Source: Toxoplasma gondii ME49
Lineage: Eukaryota; Apicomplexa; Conoidasida; Eucoccidiorida; Sarcocystidae
Direction of reading: 5' to 3'
NCBI RefSeq assembly: GCF_000006565.2
Contig: NC_031477.1
Span: forward strand, 5,046,183-5,110,182
Length of the DNA stretch: 64,000 nt
The notes under the pieces were generated by a model. The model made no database searches, was not told the origin of the DNA, and saw only the letters and a program-made list of their open reading frames with translations. Positions 1-11,459 of the stretch are shown here, one piece after another (within the stretch, counting starts at the first letter, position 1; each line of letters starts with the position of its first letter). Made by a program: the position numbers and the translations under genes.

Positions 1-787
1 AGATGACTGATCAGTGCACGATATAACAGACATTTGACTACGTGAGGTTATGAATTTGTTTTACCTCTACGCGAGAAAAACAAAATCAAATCTCACCGCT
101 TGTTTTCCCATCGCTGGCTTGTTGTTTTTCGGCAAGCCAATTGGGGAGACCCCGTAAACGTGCTAAACCTTTGATTGGTTATGGCAGCGGGGTCAAGGAA
201 CGGGCATTGTCTCCGTCGGTAAATCAAGGTGTTGTATGGTTATGACCTTCAAAAAAGTTGAAGAAGATCTCTTGTTCTCCTTCGGGGGTTTTGAGAGATT
301 TGGAAGTTGTTTAAGTGTGCGACTGTTTGAAAACGCAACAAATTTTTGTTGTTTTTTTAAAGAGCGCACAAGGTTCGGGATTCGTCCACTTCGAAGTATC
401 ACGAAGAGCTTTTCAATTTGTTTATAAATAAACAGATTGAAATGCTGTTAAGTGCATACTGTAATAAGAGGTGGATGGGTTGATACCCCGAATGTGTCCA
501 AGGTGGACAAGCTTTGTTGATTTGTAGCATCAACGACCATGATTCCTGATGAATCGATTCAGGATGAAGGCGTTGTTGTTTCAAATAGCTCAAGAGTATC
601 ATCAGAAACTGGTGTTGCTGTTAAGGCTCACCAGGCGACCAAAAAACGTCGCGTTTTGATGTAGAACCTTGAGTGAGGCAGGCTTACACTTCTGTTTATG
701 CCATAAAACACGAAAGAGGCCGGAAAATAGACGGTTGATTGAGTGTTTTTTTGGTGTTTTCGAGGTGGTCTGTCTCAGGAACATATT
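1..787 (+). other. rDNA spacer / 5' external transcribed spacer
   Basis: This stretch lies directly upstream of the 18S rRNA start and contains no convincing coding sequence. Its short ORFs on both strands lack any protein-like pattern. By position it should be the end of the ribosomal intergenic spacer plus the 5' external transcribed spacer. I see no recognisable RNA polymerase I promoter motif, which is expected because these diverge quickly. Confidence 0.6.
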
Positions 788-1891
788 AACCTGGTTGATC
801 CTGCCAGTAGTCATATGCTTGTCTTAAAGATTAAGCCATGCATGTCTAAGTATAAGCTTTTATACGGCTAAACTGCGAATGGCTCATTAAAACAGTTATA
901 GTTTATTTGATGGTCTTTACTACATGGATAACCGTGGTAATTCTATGGCTAATACATGCGCACATGCCTCTTCCCCTGGAAGGGCAGTGTTTATTAGATA
1001 CAGAACCAACCCACCTTCCGGTGGTCCTCAGGTGATTCATAGTAACCGAACGGATCGCGTTGACTTCGGTCTGCGACGGATCATTCAAGTTTCTGACCTA
1101 TCAGCTTTCGACGGTACTGTATTGGACTACCGTGGCAGTGACGGGTAACGGGGAATTAGGGTTCGATTCCGGAGAGGGAGCCTGAGAAACGGCTACCACA
1201 TCTAAGGAAGGCAGCAGGCGCGCAAATTACCCAATCCTGATTCAGGGAGGTAGTGACAAGAAATAACAACACTGGAAATTTCATTTCTAGTGATTGGAAT
1301 GATAGGAATCCAAACCCCTTTCAGAGTAACAATTGGAGGGCAAGTCTGGTGCCAGCAGCCGCGGTAATTCCAGCTCCAATAGCGTATATTAAAGTTGTTG
1401 CAGTTAAAAAGCTCGTAGTTGGATTTCTGCTGGAAGCAGCCAGTCCGCCCTCAGGGGTGTGCACTTGGTGAATTCTAGCATCCTTCTGGATTTCTCCACA
1501 CTTCATTGTGTGGAGTTTTTTCCAGGACTTTTACTTTGAGAAAATTAGAGTGTTTCAAGCAGGCTTGTCGCCTTGAATACTGCAGCATGGAATAATAAGA
1601 TAGGATTTCGGCCCTATTTTGTTGGTTTCTAGGACTGAAGTAATGATTAATAGGGACGGTTGGGGGCATTCGTATTTAACTGTCAGAGGTGAAATTCTTA
1701 GATTTGTTAAAGACGAACTACTGCGAAAGCATTTGCCAAAGATGTTTTCATTAATCAAGAACGAAAGTTAGGGGCTCGAAGACGATCAGATACCGTCGTA
1801 GTCTTAACCATAAACTATGCCGACTAGAGATAGGAAAACGTCATGCTTGACTTCTCCTGCACCTTATGAGAAATCAAAGTCTTTGGGTTCT
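788..1891 (+). rRNA. 18S small-subunit rRNA, 5' part only (cut by gap)
   Basis: The canonical eukaryotic SSU 5' end AACCTGGTTGATCCTGCCAG starts at 788. The universal core GTGCCAGCAGCCGCGGTAAT follows near 1349, then the invariant stretch ending in the 'AAAGTTGTTGCAGTTAAAAA' helix and the conserved 'GAGGTGAAATTCTTAGATTT' block near 1686. The gene runs intact for about 1.1 kb and stops at the N run, so roughly the last 40% is missing. The variable regions fit the Toxoplasma/Neospora type from memory. ORFs called inside it are not genes. rDNA is normally a tandem array, so a lone partial copy at a gap suggests the edge of a collapsed array. Confidence 0.97.
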
Positions 1892-1991
1892 NNNNNNNNN
1901 NNNNNNNNNNNNNNNNNNNNNNNNNNNNNNNNNNNNNNNNNNNNNNNNNNNNNNNNNNNNNNNNNNNNNNNNNNNNNNNNNNNNNNNNNNN
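1892..1991. other. Assembly gap of exactly 100 N
   Basis: One hundred N characters separate the 18S fragment from non-ribosomal DNA. A round 100 is the usual placeholder for a scaffold gap of unknown size, so the true distance, and even the join itself, is uncertain. Confidence 0.98.
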
Positions 1992-2926
1992 GATGGTGTC
2001 ACGTTTTTTGTCAGACTTCACTTTGTGCAGAAGCATTGCCCGTCCAAACTGCAACAACTGCTCTAGCGTGTTCGTCTCCATTCCGTACAGTCTTCAAAAA
2101 TACAAAAGAGAACATTCCAGCAACTTCTACCTTTGTTCTTTTAGCCTCAATAGCAGGATGACGCCTCCCTCCTATCTTTCAGCCAACCCAGCAAACACCG
2201 ACGAACTCTCTGTAGAGTAACAAAGAGAAGGCAAAACGCGCCATCACGAACACTCGCAGAGATGATACAGAGACGTGTCACCAGGACAAGGTTGGTCGCT
2301 TAATTTTCTGTATATAGCATTTTTAGAATGCACCTTTCGGACCTCAACAACCGTGCAAAAGGATCGCCATCTGGTGTCTCTTCAAGCGTCAAAACGAACT
2401 ATCTGTATATCTCTCAAGGAGGACTGGCAACCTGGTGTCGACAACAGAACAGCTGCAGTCCGGAAATAGAAAGCCATGAGGCACTCCAACGGGCGAGTAG
2501 CACCTGAGGAGATACAAACTGCTAAACGGTCCGGGTGAAACAATAGAGAGTACTAGAACGTCGCCGCTACTGCCCAGTTGTCATGCCATGACGTAGACCC
2601 AGAAATGAGGCGAGAAATTAATATTGTTAGTAAAGCATTCAAAAAGTTCCGGTCGAGAGGCTAAACCACAAAAGTGCAAACCATGTGCAGCCATCAGCTT
2701 AACAAAAGCAGTTGGTGATGGTTGCCTCGAGTTCCTTCTGAAAATGGATTACTTCATCAACGAGCCCACCACGCAGAATCATGCTTTCCCAGTGCTAAAG
2801 CGTTTCTAAAGTAGCCGCACAATGCGGAATGCTAAGGGGATCGCCTACGTAGCACCTGTTGTGCCTCGCCCCCCAGCTCGTGCGCTCATTCTCCTTTCGT
2901 GCGCGGCTGAATTCGTTCGACAGAAA
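1992..2926 (+). repeat. ~935 bp direct repeat, copy 1
   Basis: This block is nearly identical to 4202-5137. I count two substitutions (2225 G versus A; 2908 T versus G) and one extra T in the second copy at 4800. It begins at the first base after the N gap, so its true left end is unknown. At the right, identity stops after 2926. The content has only short ORFs and no recognised gene. Confidence 0.95.
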
Positions 2927-2959
2927 GGGAGCAAGAGTTGGGACTAAATCGAAGCTGAG

Positions 2960-3925
2960 ATGCTCAAAGTCGACCGCGAGATGCACCCGCAGAAGAAGGG
3001 CAGACTCGAACCAGATGTGCTGAAGGCGTCATTGCTGTTCTGTCCTATCGCAACGGAGTTCTTCCCAGACGTGGTTCCGTTGGTTCCGCCTCCTTCGTCC
3101 GTCGTAATATCAGGCCTTCTGTTCTGTTCGCTGTCTGTCTAGGGCACCCTTACTGCAAGAGAAGTATTTGAGGTCATATCGTCCCATGAAGTCGACCACC
3201 TGTTTCCTCTCTTCACTGTCACGTACGACATCGCATTCAAGGGAAGAGATCCAGCAGATCTCGTTCGTGTATTCGAGACAAGAGAGGTCCGCCCCCACAA
3301 GACGGCTGAAGAATGCAACATTCTTGTGCTGCCTCCTCTCATGGCAAATGCCAGAAGAAGGGTACGTGTTGCATCATAACAAGAGCTGTATTTCCCGCTG
3401 GCAAATACAGTGAAATGTACCTCCAGAAAAGCCACCTAGTATCGTGCGGCAATGTGCCACCTCGCCTCTTGGGAGAAAAAGAGGAAGAGACGCTGCCGCT
3501 GTTTTGCAAATGAAAAGGATTCATTTTCGCAGTACACCAGGAGTTGGATTTTGTAGAGCGTCTCTCTTCAAGCAGCGTATTGTCGAGTAGATCAGAAAGG
3601 AACTGCATCCGTTCATGAGTATAAGAAAAAAATGTGGGAATGAAAGAGACGCTAATGTATTTGCATAGGTTGCAGTCACTGACGAGCTCCCCTCTGCTGG
3701 CGAAAAGTGAAATTCATGAGTATCTGTGCAACTTTGGTGTATTCGCAGATTGGTCGCCTGCAATCGATAGTTGACCACGAACGCTTTAAAGAACAGGAGA
3801 AGAAGATCGTGAAAGAATACGAGAAGAGGTACACAGAGATAGAAGTCGCTGCGGAGACAGCGAAGACTGCGGATGACTTCACTCCCGTCGCACCAGCAGC
3901 AGAGGAGTGCCGGGCAAGAAAATGA
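2960..3925 (+). CDS. Small three-exon gene of unknown function (~150 aa model)
   Basis: My model joins three phase-0 segments: 2960-3016 (starting MLKVDREMHPQKKG), 3143-3361 (after the acceptor CTGTCTAG, ending at AGG|GTACGTG) and 3749-3925 (after ATTCGCAG, ending in a stop). The middle exon is the strongest, with clean protein texture such as FEVISSHEVDHLFPLF and CNILVLPPLMANARRR. The last exon encodes a charged, probably coiled-coil helix around HERFKEQEKKIVKEYEKR. No signal peptide or membrane segment is visible. The first donor (GAT|GTGCTG) is weak, and an in-frame stop just upstream of 2960 means more 5' exons could exist. I do not recognise the family. The gene sits between the two copies of the 935 bp repeat. 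Confidence 0.5.
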
Positions 3926-4201
3926 GATGCCTAGAGGAGACACAGCGTGTTATGAACAAATCTATTGAGGTTTCGCGAAGAGGAGGGAACATATTATATA
4001 CAGAAGAAGAACAAGAGACGTGCCGCATGTCGCTAAGCCATCGGAAGGGATGCTCAGAAAATGGCACAGTATCACATTACAGTTCCGTTGATTCGTCTGA
4101 TGGTGACGAAAGGGGAAGAATAGTTGTCGCACCAAAACTGGCTAGTTGTTACTTTGAAGAAGACGAGAGATGGAGTGAACCACCAAAAATCGGAGAAAAT
4201 C

Positions 4202-5137
4202 GATGGTGTCACGTTTTTTGTCAGACTTCACTTTGTGCAGAAGCATTGCCCGTCCAAACTGCAACAACTGCTCTAGCGTGTTCGTCTCCATTCCGTACAG
4301 TCTTCAAAAATACAAAAGAGAACATTCCAGCAACTTCTACCTTTGTTCTTTTAGCCTCAATAGCAGGATGACGCCTCCCTCCTATCTTTCAGCCAACCCA
4401 GCAAACACCGACGAACTCTCTGTAGAGTAACAAAAAGAAGGCAAAACGCGCCATCACGAACACTCGCAGAGATGATACAGAGACGTGTCACCAGGACAAG
4501 GTTGGTCGCTTAATTTTCTGTATATAGCATTTTTAGAATGCACCTTTCGGACCTCAACAACCGTGCAAAAGGATCGCCATCTGGTGTCTCTTCAAGCGTC
4601 AAAACGAACTATCTGTATATCTCTCAAGGAGGACTGGCAACCTGGTGTCGACAACAGAACAGCTGCAGTCCGGAAATAGAAAGCCATGAGGCACTCCAAC
4701 GGGCGAGTAGCACCTGAGGAGATACAAACTGCTAAACGGTCCGGGTGAAACAATAGAGAGTACTAGAACGTCGCCGCTACTGCCCAGTTGTCATGCCATT
4801 GACGTAGACCCAGAAATGAGGCGAGAAATTAATATTGTTAGTAAAGCATTCAAAAAGTTCCGGTCGAGAGGCTAAACCACAAAAGTGCAAACCATGTGCA
4901 GCCATCAGCTTAACAAAAGCAGTTGGTGATGGTTGCCTCGAGTTCCTTCTGAAAATGGATTACTTCATCAACGAGCCCACCACGCAGAATCATGCTTTCC
5001 CAGTGCTAAAGCGTTTCTAAAGTAGCCGCACAATGCGGAATGCTAAGGGGATCGCCTACGTAGCACCTGTTGTGCCTCGCCCCCCAGCTCGTGCGCTCAT
5101 TCTCCTTTCGTGCGCGGCGGAATTCGTTCGACAGAAA
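4202..5137 (+). repeat. ~935 bp direct repeat, copy 2
   Basis: This is the second copy of 1992-2926, in the same orientation and starting 2,210 bp downstream. Identity runs from GATGGTGTCACG to GACAGAAA and then diverges sharply on both sides. It carries no supported gene. The near-absence of differences means either a very recent duplication or two assemblies of one locus. Confidence 0.95.
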
Positions 5138-8100
5138 TTTTCACACGGTAAAGGGCACAAAAGGGTCGAGAGAGAGCGAGAAGAGTGTGAGTGCAACATC
5201 TGCTAGCGTGAGTGGTCGGAGCAGTGTCTGTTCTTGGGCTTCATTGGCGTCAATCACACGGTACGTGGCTCCCAGAGCCCTTTGCGGTAATGCTAGCTGG
5301 ACCGGTGTTGCACAAGAAAAGAGGAACTATGGGCAACCGTCTAACTGAATAAGCGAGCCAAGACAGCAAACGCCATTTCCTTCAGATACCGGAAGCTGGA
5401 TACCACGGTAACTGTTAGACAGGCCGCTAAAGTGCAGTCACCAGACATTCTTGTGTAGCCTTACGGTGCAGTCGTGCTCGTGTAAGTGGATTTCTTGAAA
5501 TTGTAGCCAGATTTAAAAGCTGCAACTGGCTTCTTTGCTGCAAAAAAGACGTTCAAAGTGTAGGTGAACCGAAGGGGAAGCTGGCTTGCACACGGCAGGG
5601 CTAGGAGTCGTGGAGCGTCTCGTTTTCTGCTGGAATCGGGAAGGAAAGACGGTAGGCTGTGTACCCGCGATCATCCACTGGAGGTTCCGTGCCTGGTTGA
5701 CCGAAGAGGAAGCACCGTATCAAGTGAGTCGCCAAAGTAAATTTGGAGAATACAAGCGTACGTGCTGCGCCAATTCCCTAAACGTACATACGCGGATTGT
5801 TCCTTTTGACTAGCCATAAGCTACCAGAGGCCTTTGTTTTTTTTCAGGGGGCAACGCCCTGCAAGATAACGCCATTGCAGAGGCCACCGTTGTTTTACTT
5901 TTCGTTGACACACACTCCTCATAAGCATTCGATGAAGGCAATTCAATCTGCCCACGGTTTTTGTAACACACTCCCAGAAAAGGCAGTGGTGATGATAATG
6001 GGCACAGTTAGTCACCGACTGTAATGCAACAGATACATTAGAATAGAACATGGCCGTCAGCGGGTGAAACGGTAAAAGCGGGATGACCTGTTCGTGAAGA
6101 ACGACCAAATCACATTAATGGAGGCCTCATGTACCTTCACGGTTTCTGCTGTGTGCTACTCTGATAGTGACAACCTCCCCCGAATGAGATTACCTCTTTT
6201 TTGTCTCCATGTGTCCTGCCATATTCTCTGAACACCCTTCACGGTGCTTACCATGACCGGCGTCCTCTTCTTTTGGGCTCTCGCCAGGCTACTCGATGTT
6301 TCGGCTTTCTGAGCGTGCCACTACTTCATAAGCCGCGCTATTCTGTACGGTTCAAAATAAGTGAGTTTCGAGCATGTTAGGCGAGCATCAGAATTCCTCA
6401 TAATGCCAGATCATCAAGAGTCCACAACACAGAAAAAAGATGGAAAAGCTGAACGCGTGATGCAGGGGAGGTGGTCGCACTCCCAGCTGTGTGAAACTAC
6501 ATCTCAGAGGACACTCACAAGCGTTCAAAAATAGAAGAGATGCCATAAGATCCACGCGGCATGAAGTTTTTACCATCATCAGTGATTCCGTCTGCAGCGA
6601 GTGCAGCGCGCGCGTCGTCGCTGCAGATACAACCACGAGTGTGCGAGCGACCCAAATCGAATTCTTCACAACTTAACGCCCAGCAGAACCCAAACGGATC
6701 TCTGAACGCACACGCCGCAACGTTATATGCCCGGAAAAATGTCCTAGCAGACGCCAATGGCGTATTCGAACCCTGTTTCAACTCAATGTTTGATTTTTCA
6801 CGAGCACCCTGTTTTTCTCCGTCTGGCTGCGTTGAGCGGATCGTCATGGAGGTATGTCTTACGGTTACAGGCTGGCCTTCGTAGAAACTGGTCGCATTTA
6901 GCTGCCTGCATCTAACGACGGGGTCCCACATGAAAATGGTTGAAACACCACGTAAAAGGGGTACTCTGTTACTCATGTCCCCTCGTACAGGCTCGGTGGC
7001 GGGATGAGAATGCAGCGTCATTTTTTTCTGAGACGATAACGCCCTCTTCGGGTTGGTATAAGTATGACGAGCGGCTTCGATACGGCTATCCTAGACAGAG
7101 GGCACATCGTGGTACTACACTTCAATAATGCTCTAGATCCAGCCTACCTTAGCCAAATTGTCCTTCAGCACCACGTCGTGCCTATCACCAAAAGCGCAGA
7201 AAAAAACTGTTGCCTGTAGCTCACGGACTGTGCAAGACTGAAAACGAACCCTGGGTCCAGTTTGACCAGGAAGCAAGAATGTGGAAGGAGTCAATAAAAA
7301 CTGCGGGTACGGGGGAGACCGGGGAGAGACTATCACGACTTCGATTCTCCAGACCGTGCGAACAGAAACAGAAAAGTAGGCCTTCGTTGGCGAATTCTCA
7401 GCACTTCAACTCAGGTTCAACTCTTGCGGCAAATGACAAAAATACGGAGCGGAAATGAGGGTACGACACAACGCCAGAGTGCAGCTGGGGATGAGCCCTC
7501 AGGGTTCCCCCAAAACGTGGCATCGAGTCGACAAAAAAGGCTTGAGTAAAAACAGGTAGAGCTATGGAGTCGACGATTTCTAGGTCTAATATGGAAATTG
7601 GTGTTTGCTTTCTTCAGCGGCTTTTTGAAGGGGCAGATCCTCGAACGAACTGTGCTTGTATAGTCACTCAGACGTAGAGCGGACGCCTACCTTTTGATGC
7701 TAACGTAGCGCTAAGCCGCTGGATGCTATAACATTTGTCGGTTTGTTACCTAGCGAGTGAGGTACGCCTTTGCTTCGCGCCCGCCTTTCTTCCACAAAAG
7801 CGGACGAGTCAGAACTCCGGAGCATAGCGACGCCATCGCTGAGAATCTCTTTCGGTTCGAGTGGAAACAGTTCAGGCGGAGGCAAATGACCAACGTACAG
7901 TTTCTGCTCTTGCGCACCAGCTAAGTGGGAGGTAGTCCGAATTTCATTCCTCGCACGAAAGCGCCCGGGGGCTTCAATTACCTGGAGAGCGCATCAGTGA
8001 CATTTTTGCGGTAGAGAGCATTTGCGGATAGACGGTAAGTGATGTTCCGCTAGTTCGTCGGAGACCCCCGGACAAGGCATCCAGTGGTTGGTCAGACGCA

Positions 8101-10999
8101 GCATGCCGGCTGCGCCAGAACACCAGATGAATCTTACGGGAAACCGGCCAACATGTGAGTCAATCGCGGGCCACTCGGGTCGAGGCTGGCTCTGCCGGGC
8201 CACCAGGGCGGCGCCGCATAAAATCTTCCGCCGGCGAAACTACTTCTCAAACCCAATGGTCAAAACATCACTTTCACCGAGCCAAATCCTGTACCACGTG
8301 GAGTCGCAGATGCAACAATGTGATCAAACGAAACCCACCATGTTTCTGCCAAACACTGAACACGCGACATGCGCACAAGCTGTACGAGACAATGTGTTCA
8401 CCGCACCTGGTGGCGATGGTATAACAGGTACCTGAAAAGCCTCTGTCAGGAACAGCTCGCGCCGTTTCTTCCTTGAGACCGCGAGCAGCGGTACGTTGTG
8501 CTCGCGTGTTCCTCACTGGAATTGTGCTGCATTGCTTTCCGCAGCCGGCAGAAGGTGCTTGGGAAACAGTCGGTGGATCGACGTCAACACCTGAACAGGG
8601 TAAATCGAAAGGCGTAGTAGGACCTCAATGGCATATTGCTAGGGAAGTCGTTTGCCCACGGAACTGATGCTGATTCAGATCGGAATGGAGCGACATTAAG
8701 GGATGAACTAGTTCAGTCGTTGCGCTCAGAGCGACCAGGCGAGCGCGCTTCTTCGTTGGTGCGCCAGGCTATCAGCGCTGGCCCAACGCTTTTTGTCAAC
8801 AGGTTGCCGCGGGGGCGGCTGAGATTCACCGCTCCTCAGAGTGGTCTTCCCGCGCTGCAATTCTTTTGGAGGACAGAGTGCCTGGGTACCGGCGAGGGAG
8901 GCGCGAGGTCGGGCACGACTAGCGATACCATTCTCTTGTGAGTGGATTATGGCTGCGTCTCGGGCGTTAATTCCACAGACCCACAACCGGCCTGCTCGCG
9001 TCGCTGTCGCGGAGGGATGAGGCACAGCAGCAGCGGCCATGCCTCTTTGCCCCTGTGAAACGTGGGCTCTCCAATCTTCAGGATTGGCTGACATTGTCGC
9101 CGTCGTCGCAAACTCCCTTGTGGAAGCGCCCCCCAAAGAAATTCGCGGCGTCGCGGCGACGCCTGCCCCATTCAGATTTCCGATTACACGCCGGGGCGGG
9201 CGCGAAATCGGCAGAAAAAGAAACATCGGCTGGAGAGCACTTACGAAAGCGTGACATGCGGCTGCTAGATACAGCAGGTTCTGTGACTGACTCAGCTGCG
9301 GGCTCCGGTCATTGCCCTCAGAGACCCCGGCGTCCTCATCAGGAGTCGCAGTGCCTTTGCAGTTGTTTCTGGCTCTGGCGGGGGACAGTCGCAGTGACAA
9401 CGACACCAACACGGGCAGATCGCCGCCCACCGCAGGGGTGTGTTTGCCGGCCGAAAATACTTCTCGGCTGTTTCGGCCCTCTTTCTTGTATAGGTAGCCC
9501 AGCGTGTATAGAGTTCATTCAGAACGATGAAAATGCAATCTCACACGGGCTCACCCGCCTAACTGTCGCTCTTTAGGGGCGCGAGCACCAGGCAACAAGT
9601 TTGAGCGGTGCAATCCTATACGCAGGAGATCAGTGTCGGAGCGATTCACGCGGGGTTTATCGGTTCAGCTGGAAAACCCGTTGTTCAGCAGCTGGGTCTT
9701 TTGCGACTTGTTCGCCACACGGAATCTTCAGACGCTCGTGTAGCGTCCAGCGTCGCATCCTGTCTGGAAATGTCCAACATACGACAGAAATGGTTCCGTC
9801 TTTGGCGTGGTGAACATGGTCCGCGCGACAGTCCGGCAGAAGGCCCACACGCCTTAAAAAAAAATAGCGATAAGAAAGCGTCCACCAGCACGCTCAGAAA
9901 GGCTCGGGAGCGCCCGAGATATCGGACGGACCACGGGCTTGCGAACACAAACAGAAAACGGTCGAAGGCAACTCGCGATTCGTCAGCGGAAAAACGCTGC
10001 CCATCTTGCTCCAAAATGTTGCATTCGACTTTGACACGATGCTCGTTGGTCCTTCCCTCGCAGGCGCGCTGACTTTCGGGTCAACGGACCCGGCGTTCTT
10101 ACCATGCTCTTATCGACGAAACCGGCTCCCCATGCTTTTTCCTCGCTACCGAACAAGCGCAGCTCTTGTAGTCACACAAGAAACTTTCGCGATGCCCCCA
10201 TCTCACTTGCGGGGTATGCTCCATCACAGGCAGGCAACGGCGACTTGCGGCTCCCACAAGCAAATCTATGGGTACTTCGCGTGGCGCTGTCGCCGGGCGT
10301 GACACGTGTTCGCGCTGTAGTCGTTGTTCTGGTCATTGCTTTTTCATATATATCCTGAAGATTCTTCAGATCGACTGTCCGATGCAGAAAGGGTTCCCCA
10401 TCCTGCGACGTAACGGCGACGGAAGCTCCTGCGATGGAACGCAAAGCCGGCATCATAACAGCAGGACCGTCCTTGATTTTTGCTGTGGCGTCATCACACG
10501 GAGACATTTAGGGCGAACCTGTGCCACTTGCCACGGTCACGATTCCGAGACTTGCCAGACAAAAATGCCAGACGCACGCGACGAACGCTAGTGCACCCCT
10601 GTGCTCAGAGACCACTTCGGGGTCAAACGCAAAACCACGCAACGCGTTTGGTTGGTACCGGCTATTGCCCGGAGATTTGCGGTAAGAAGCTTCACCTGTT
10701 GCGTTGTATCCATACTTTTCCACTATGTATACCGGCACGTCCCTCAACTGGGGTGCTAGCGCAGTCCGCCCCAGAAGGCCCGGTTCAGAAACAACCCAAA
10801 GCTTTGTACTTGGAGAAGGATCGTGGTTGAGCTGTGGCTACGCGAGCGTCCGCGTACATGGGTTGTTGGCAACCTCCTAGAATTTGAAGGGCTGTTTGCA
10901 AGTTCCACGCTGGTAACAGGACCTGACTGCGATACCGCAAAACTCTGTCGTACGAATGGTCTAACCGCTGACAATACGGTGCCGTAAATCGTCAACACC
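5138..10999. other. No supported gene (5.9 kb)
   Basis: There are many short overlapping ORFs on both strands and none has convincing texture, splice structure or a recognisable motif. The 8.0-10.6 kb part is GC-richer, and its longest ORF (about 234 codons on the minus strand, 8726-9430) begins with a GTG and overlaps open frames on the other strand, which is typical of GC-rich non-coding DNA. I see no tRNA, rRNA or mobile-element signature. Confidence 0.5.
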
Positions 11000-11174
11000 T
11001 CAGGCGAGTTCACGCGTGATTGGCAGACGTCCTCGTGTACCTTATATTCTCGGTTTCATAAAGCAAGTGCAAGCGGAAGCACCCTGGAAGAACACTGCGG
11101 CGAAGGTTAATCAAAAAGCCTACTCCGGTGATTTAGAGTTTCCCCGATCTTCTCGCGCGACATATGTGGCGGTT

Positions 11175-11459
11175 CGTGTTTTTCAGGACTTTATCGAAGT
11201 GATGCTCTCCAAGATACGAAGCAGACAGACTGAGGCCGTCCAGTTTCATGTGGGCGAGTGTATAAAAATACAAGCAGTGGCGTCATGTGCATCTTCGCTG
11301 TTTGCACCTTGCTGGACGCTGCGACACCGAGTCTTCTGTAGAGGCTATACCGAGTCGACACTCGTAGCGGTGTTAGACATTTCTGCCCATTTTCAAAACC
11401 CATCGCCCGCTTTTGTCGATGAAGACCATTTCGTAGAACTCCCACGTACGGTGAAATAG
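11175..11459 (+). CDS. Candidate coding exon, unknown
   Basis: An open frame follows a good acceptor (GTTCGTGTTTTTCAG, ending near 11186) and runs to a stop at 11459. It includes stretches such as FIEVMLSKIRSRQTEA and STLVAVLDISAHFQNP. It has several cysteines and alternating hydrophobic residues but no recognised domain, and I found no partner exon. It could be an isolated or degenerate exon, or chance. Confidence 0.2.
   Translation, partial: RVFQDFIEVMLSKIRSRQTEAVQFHVGECIKIQAVASCASSLFAPCWTLRHRVFCRGYTESTLVAVLDISAHFQNPSPAFVDEDHFVELPRTVK

Noticed and set aside
924..1758. Short ORFs within the 18S gene
   Set aside because: The sequence is unmistakably structural rRNA.
3907..4371. 154-codon plus ORF running into repeat copy 2
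   Set aside because: It overlaps the stop of the small three-exon gene and continues into repeat DNA. The same frame exists next to the gap in copy 1, so it is a repeat-borne chance frame.
1992..5137. Long terminal repeats of a retrotransposon around 2927-4201
   Set aside because: The flanking copies are LTR-like in size, but the interior has no reverse transcriptase, integrase or primer-binding site and instead holds a small spliced gene. I saw no TG...CA ends or target duplication.
8726..9430. 234-codon minus-strand ORF
   Set aside because: Begins with GTG in GC-rich DNA, with long open frames on the other strand as well; no protein texture or motif.
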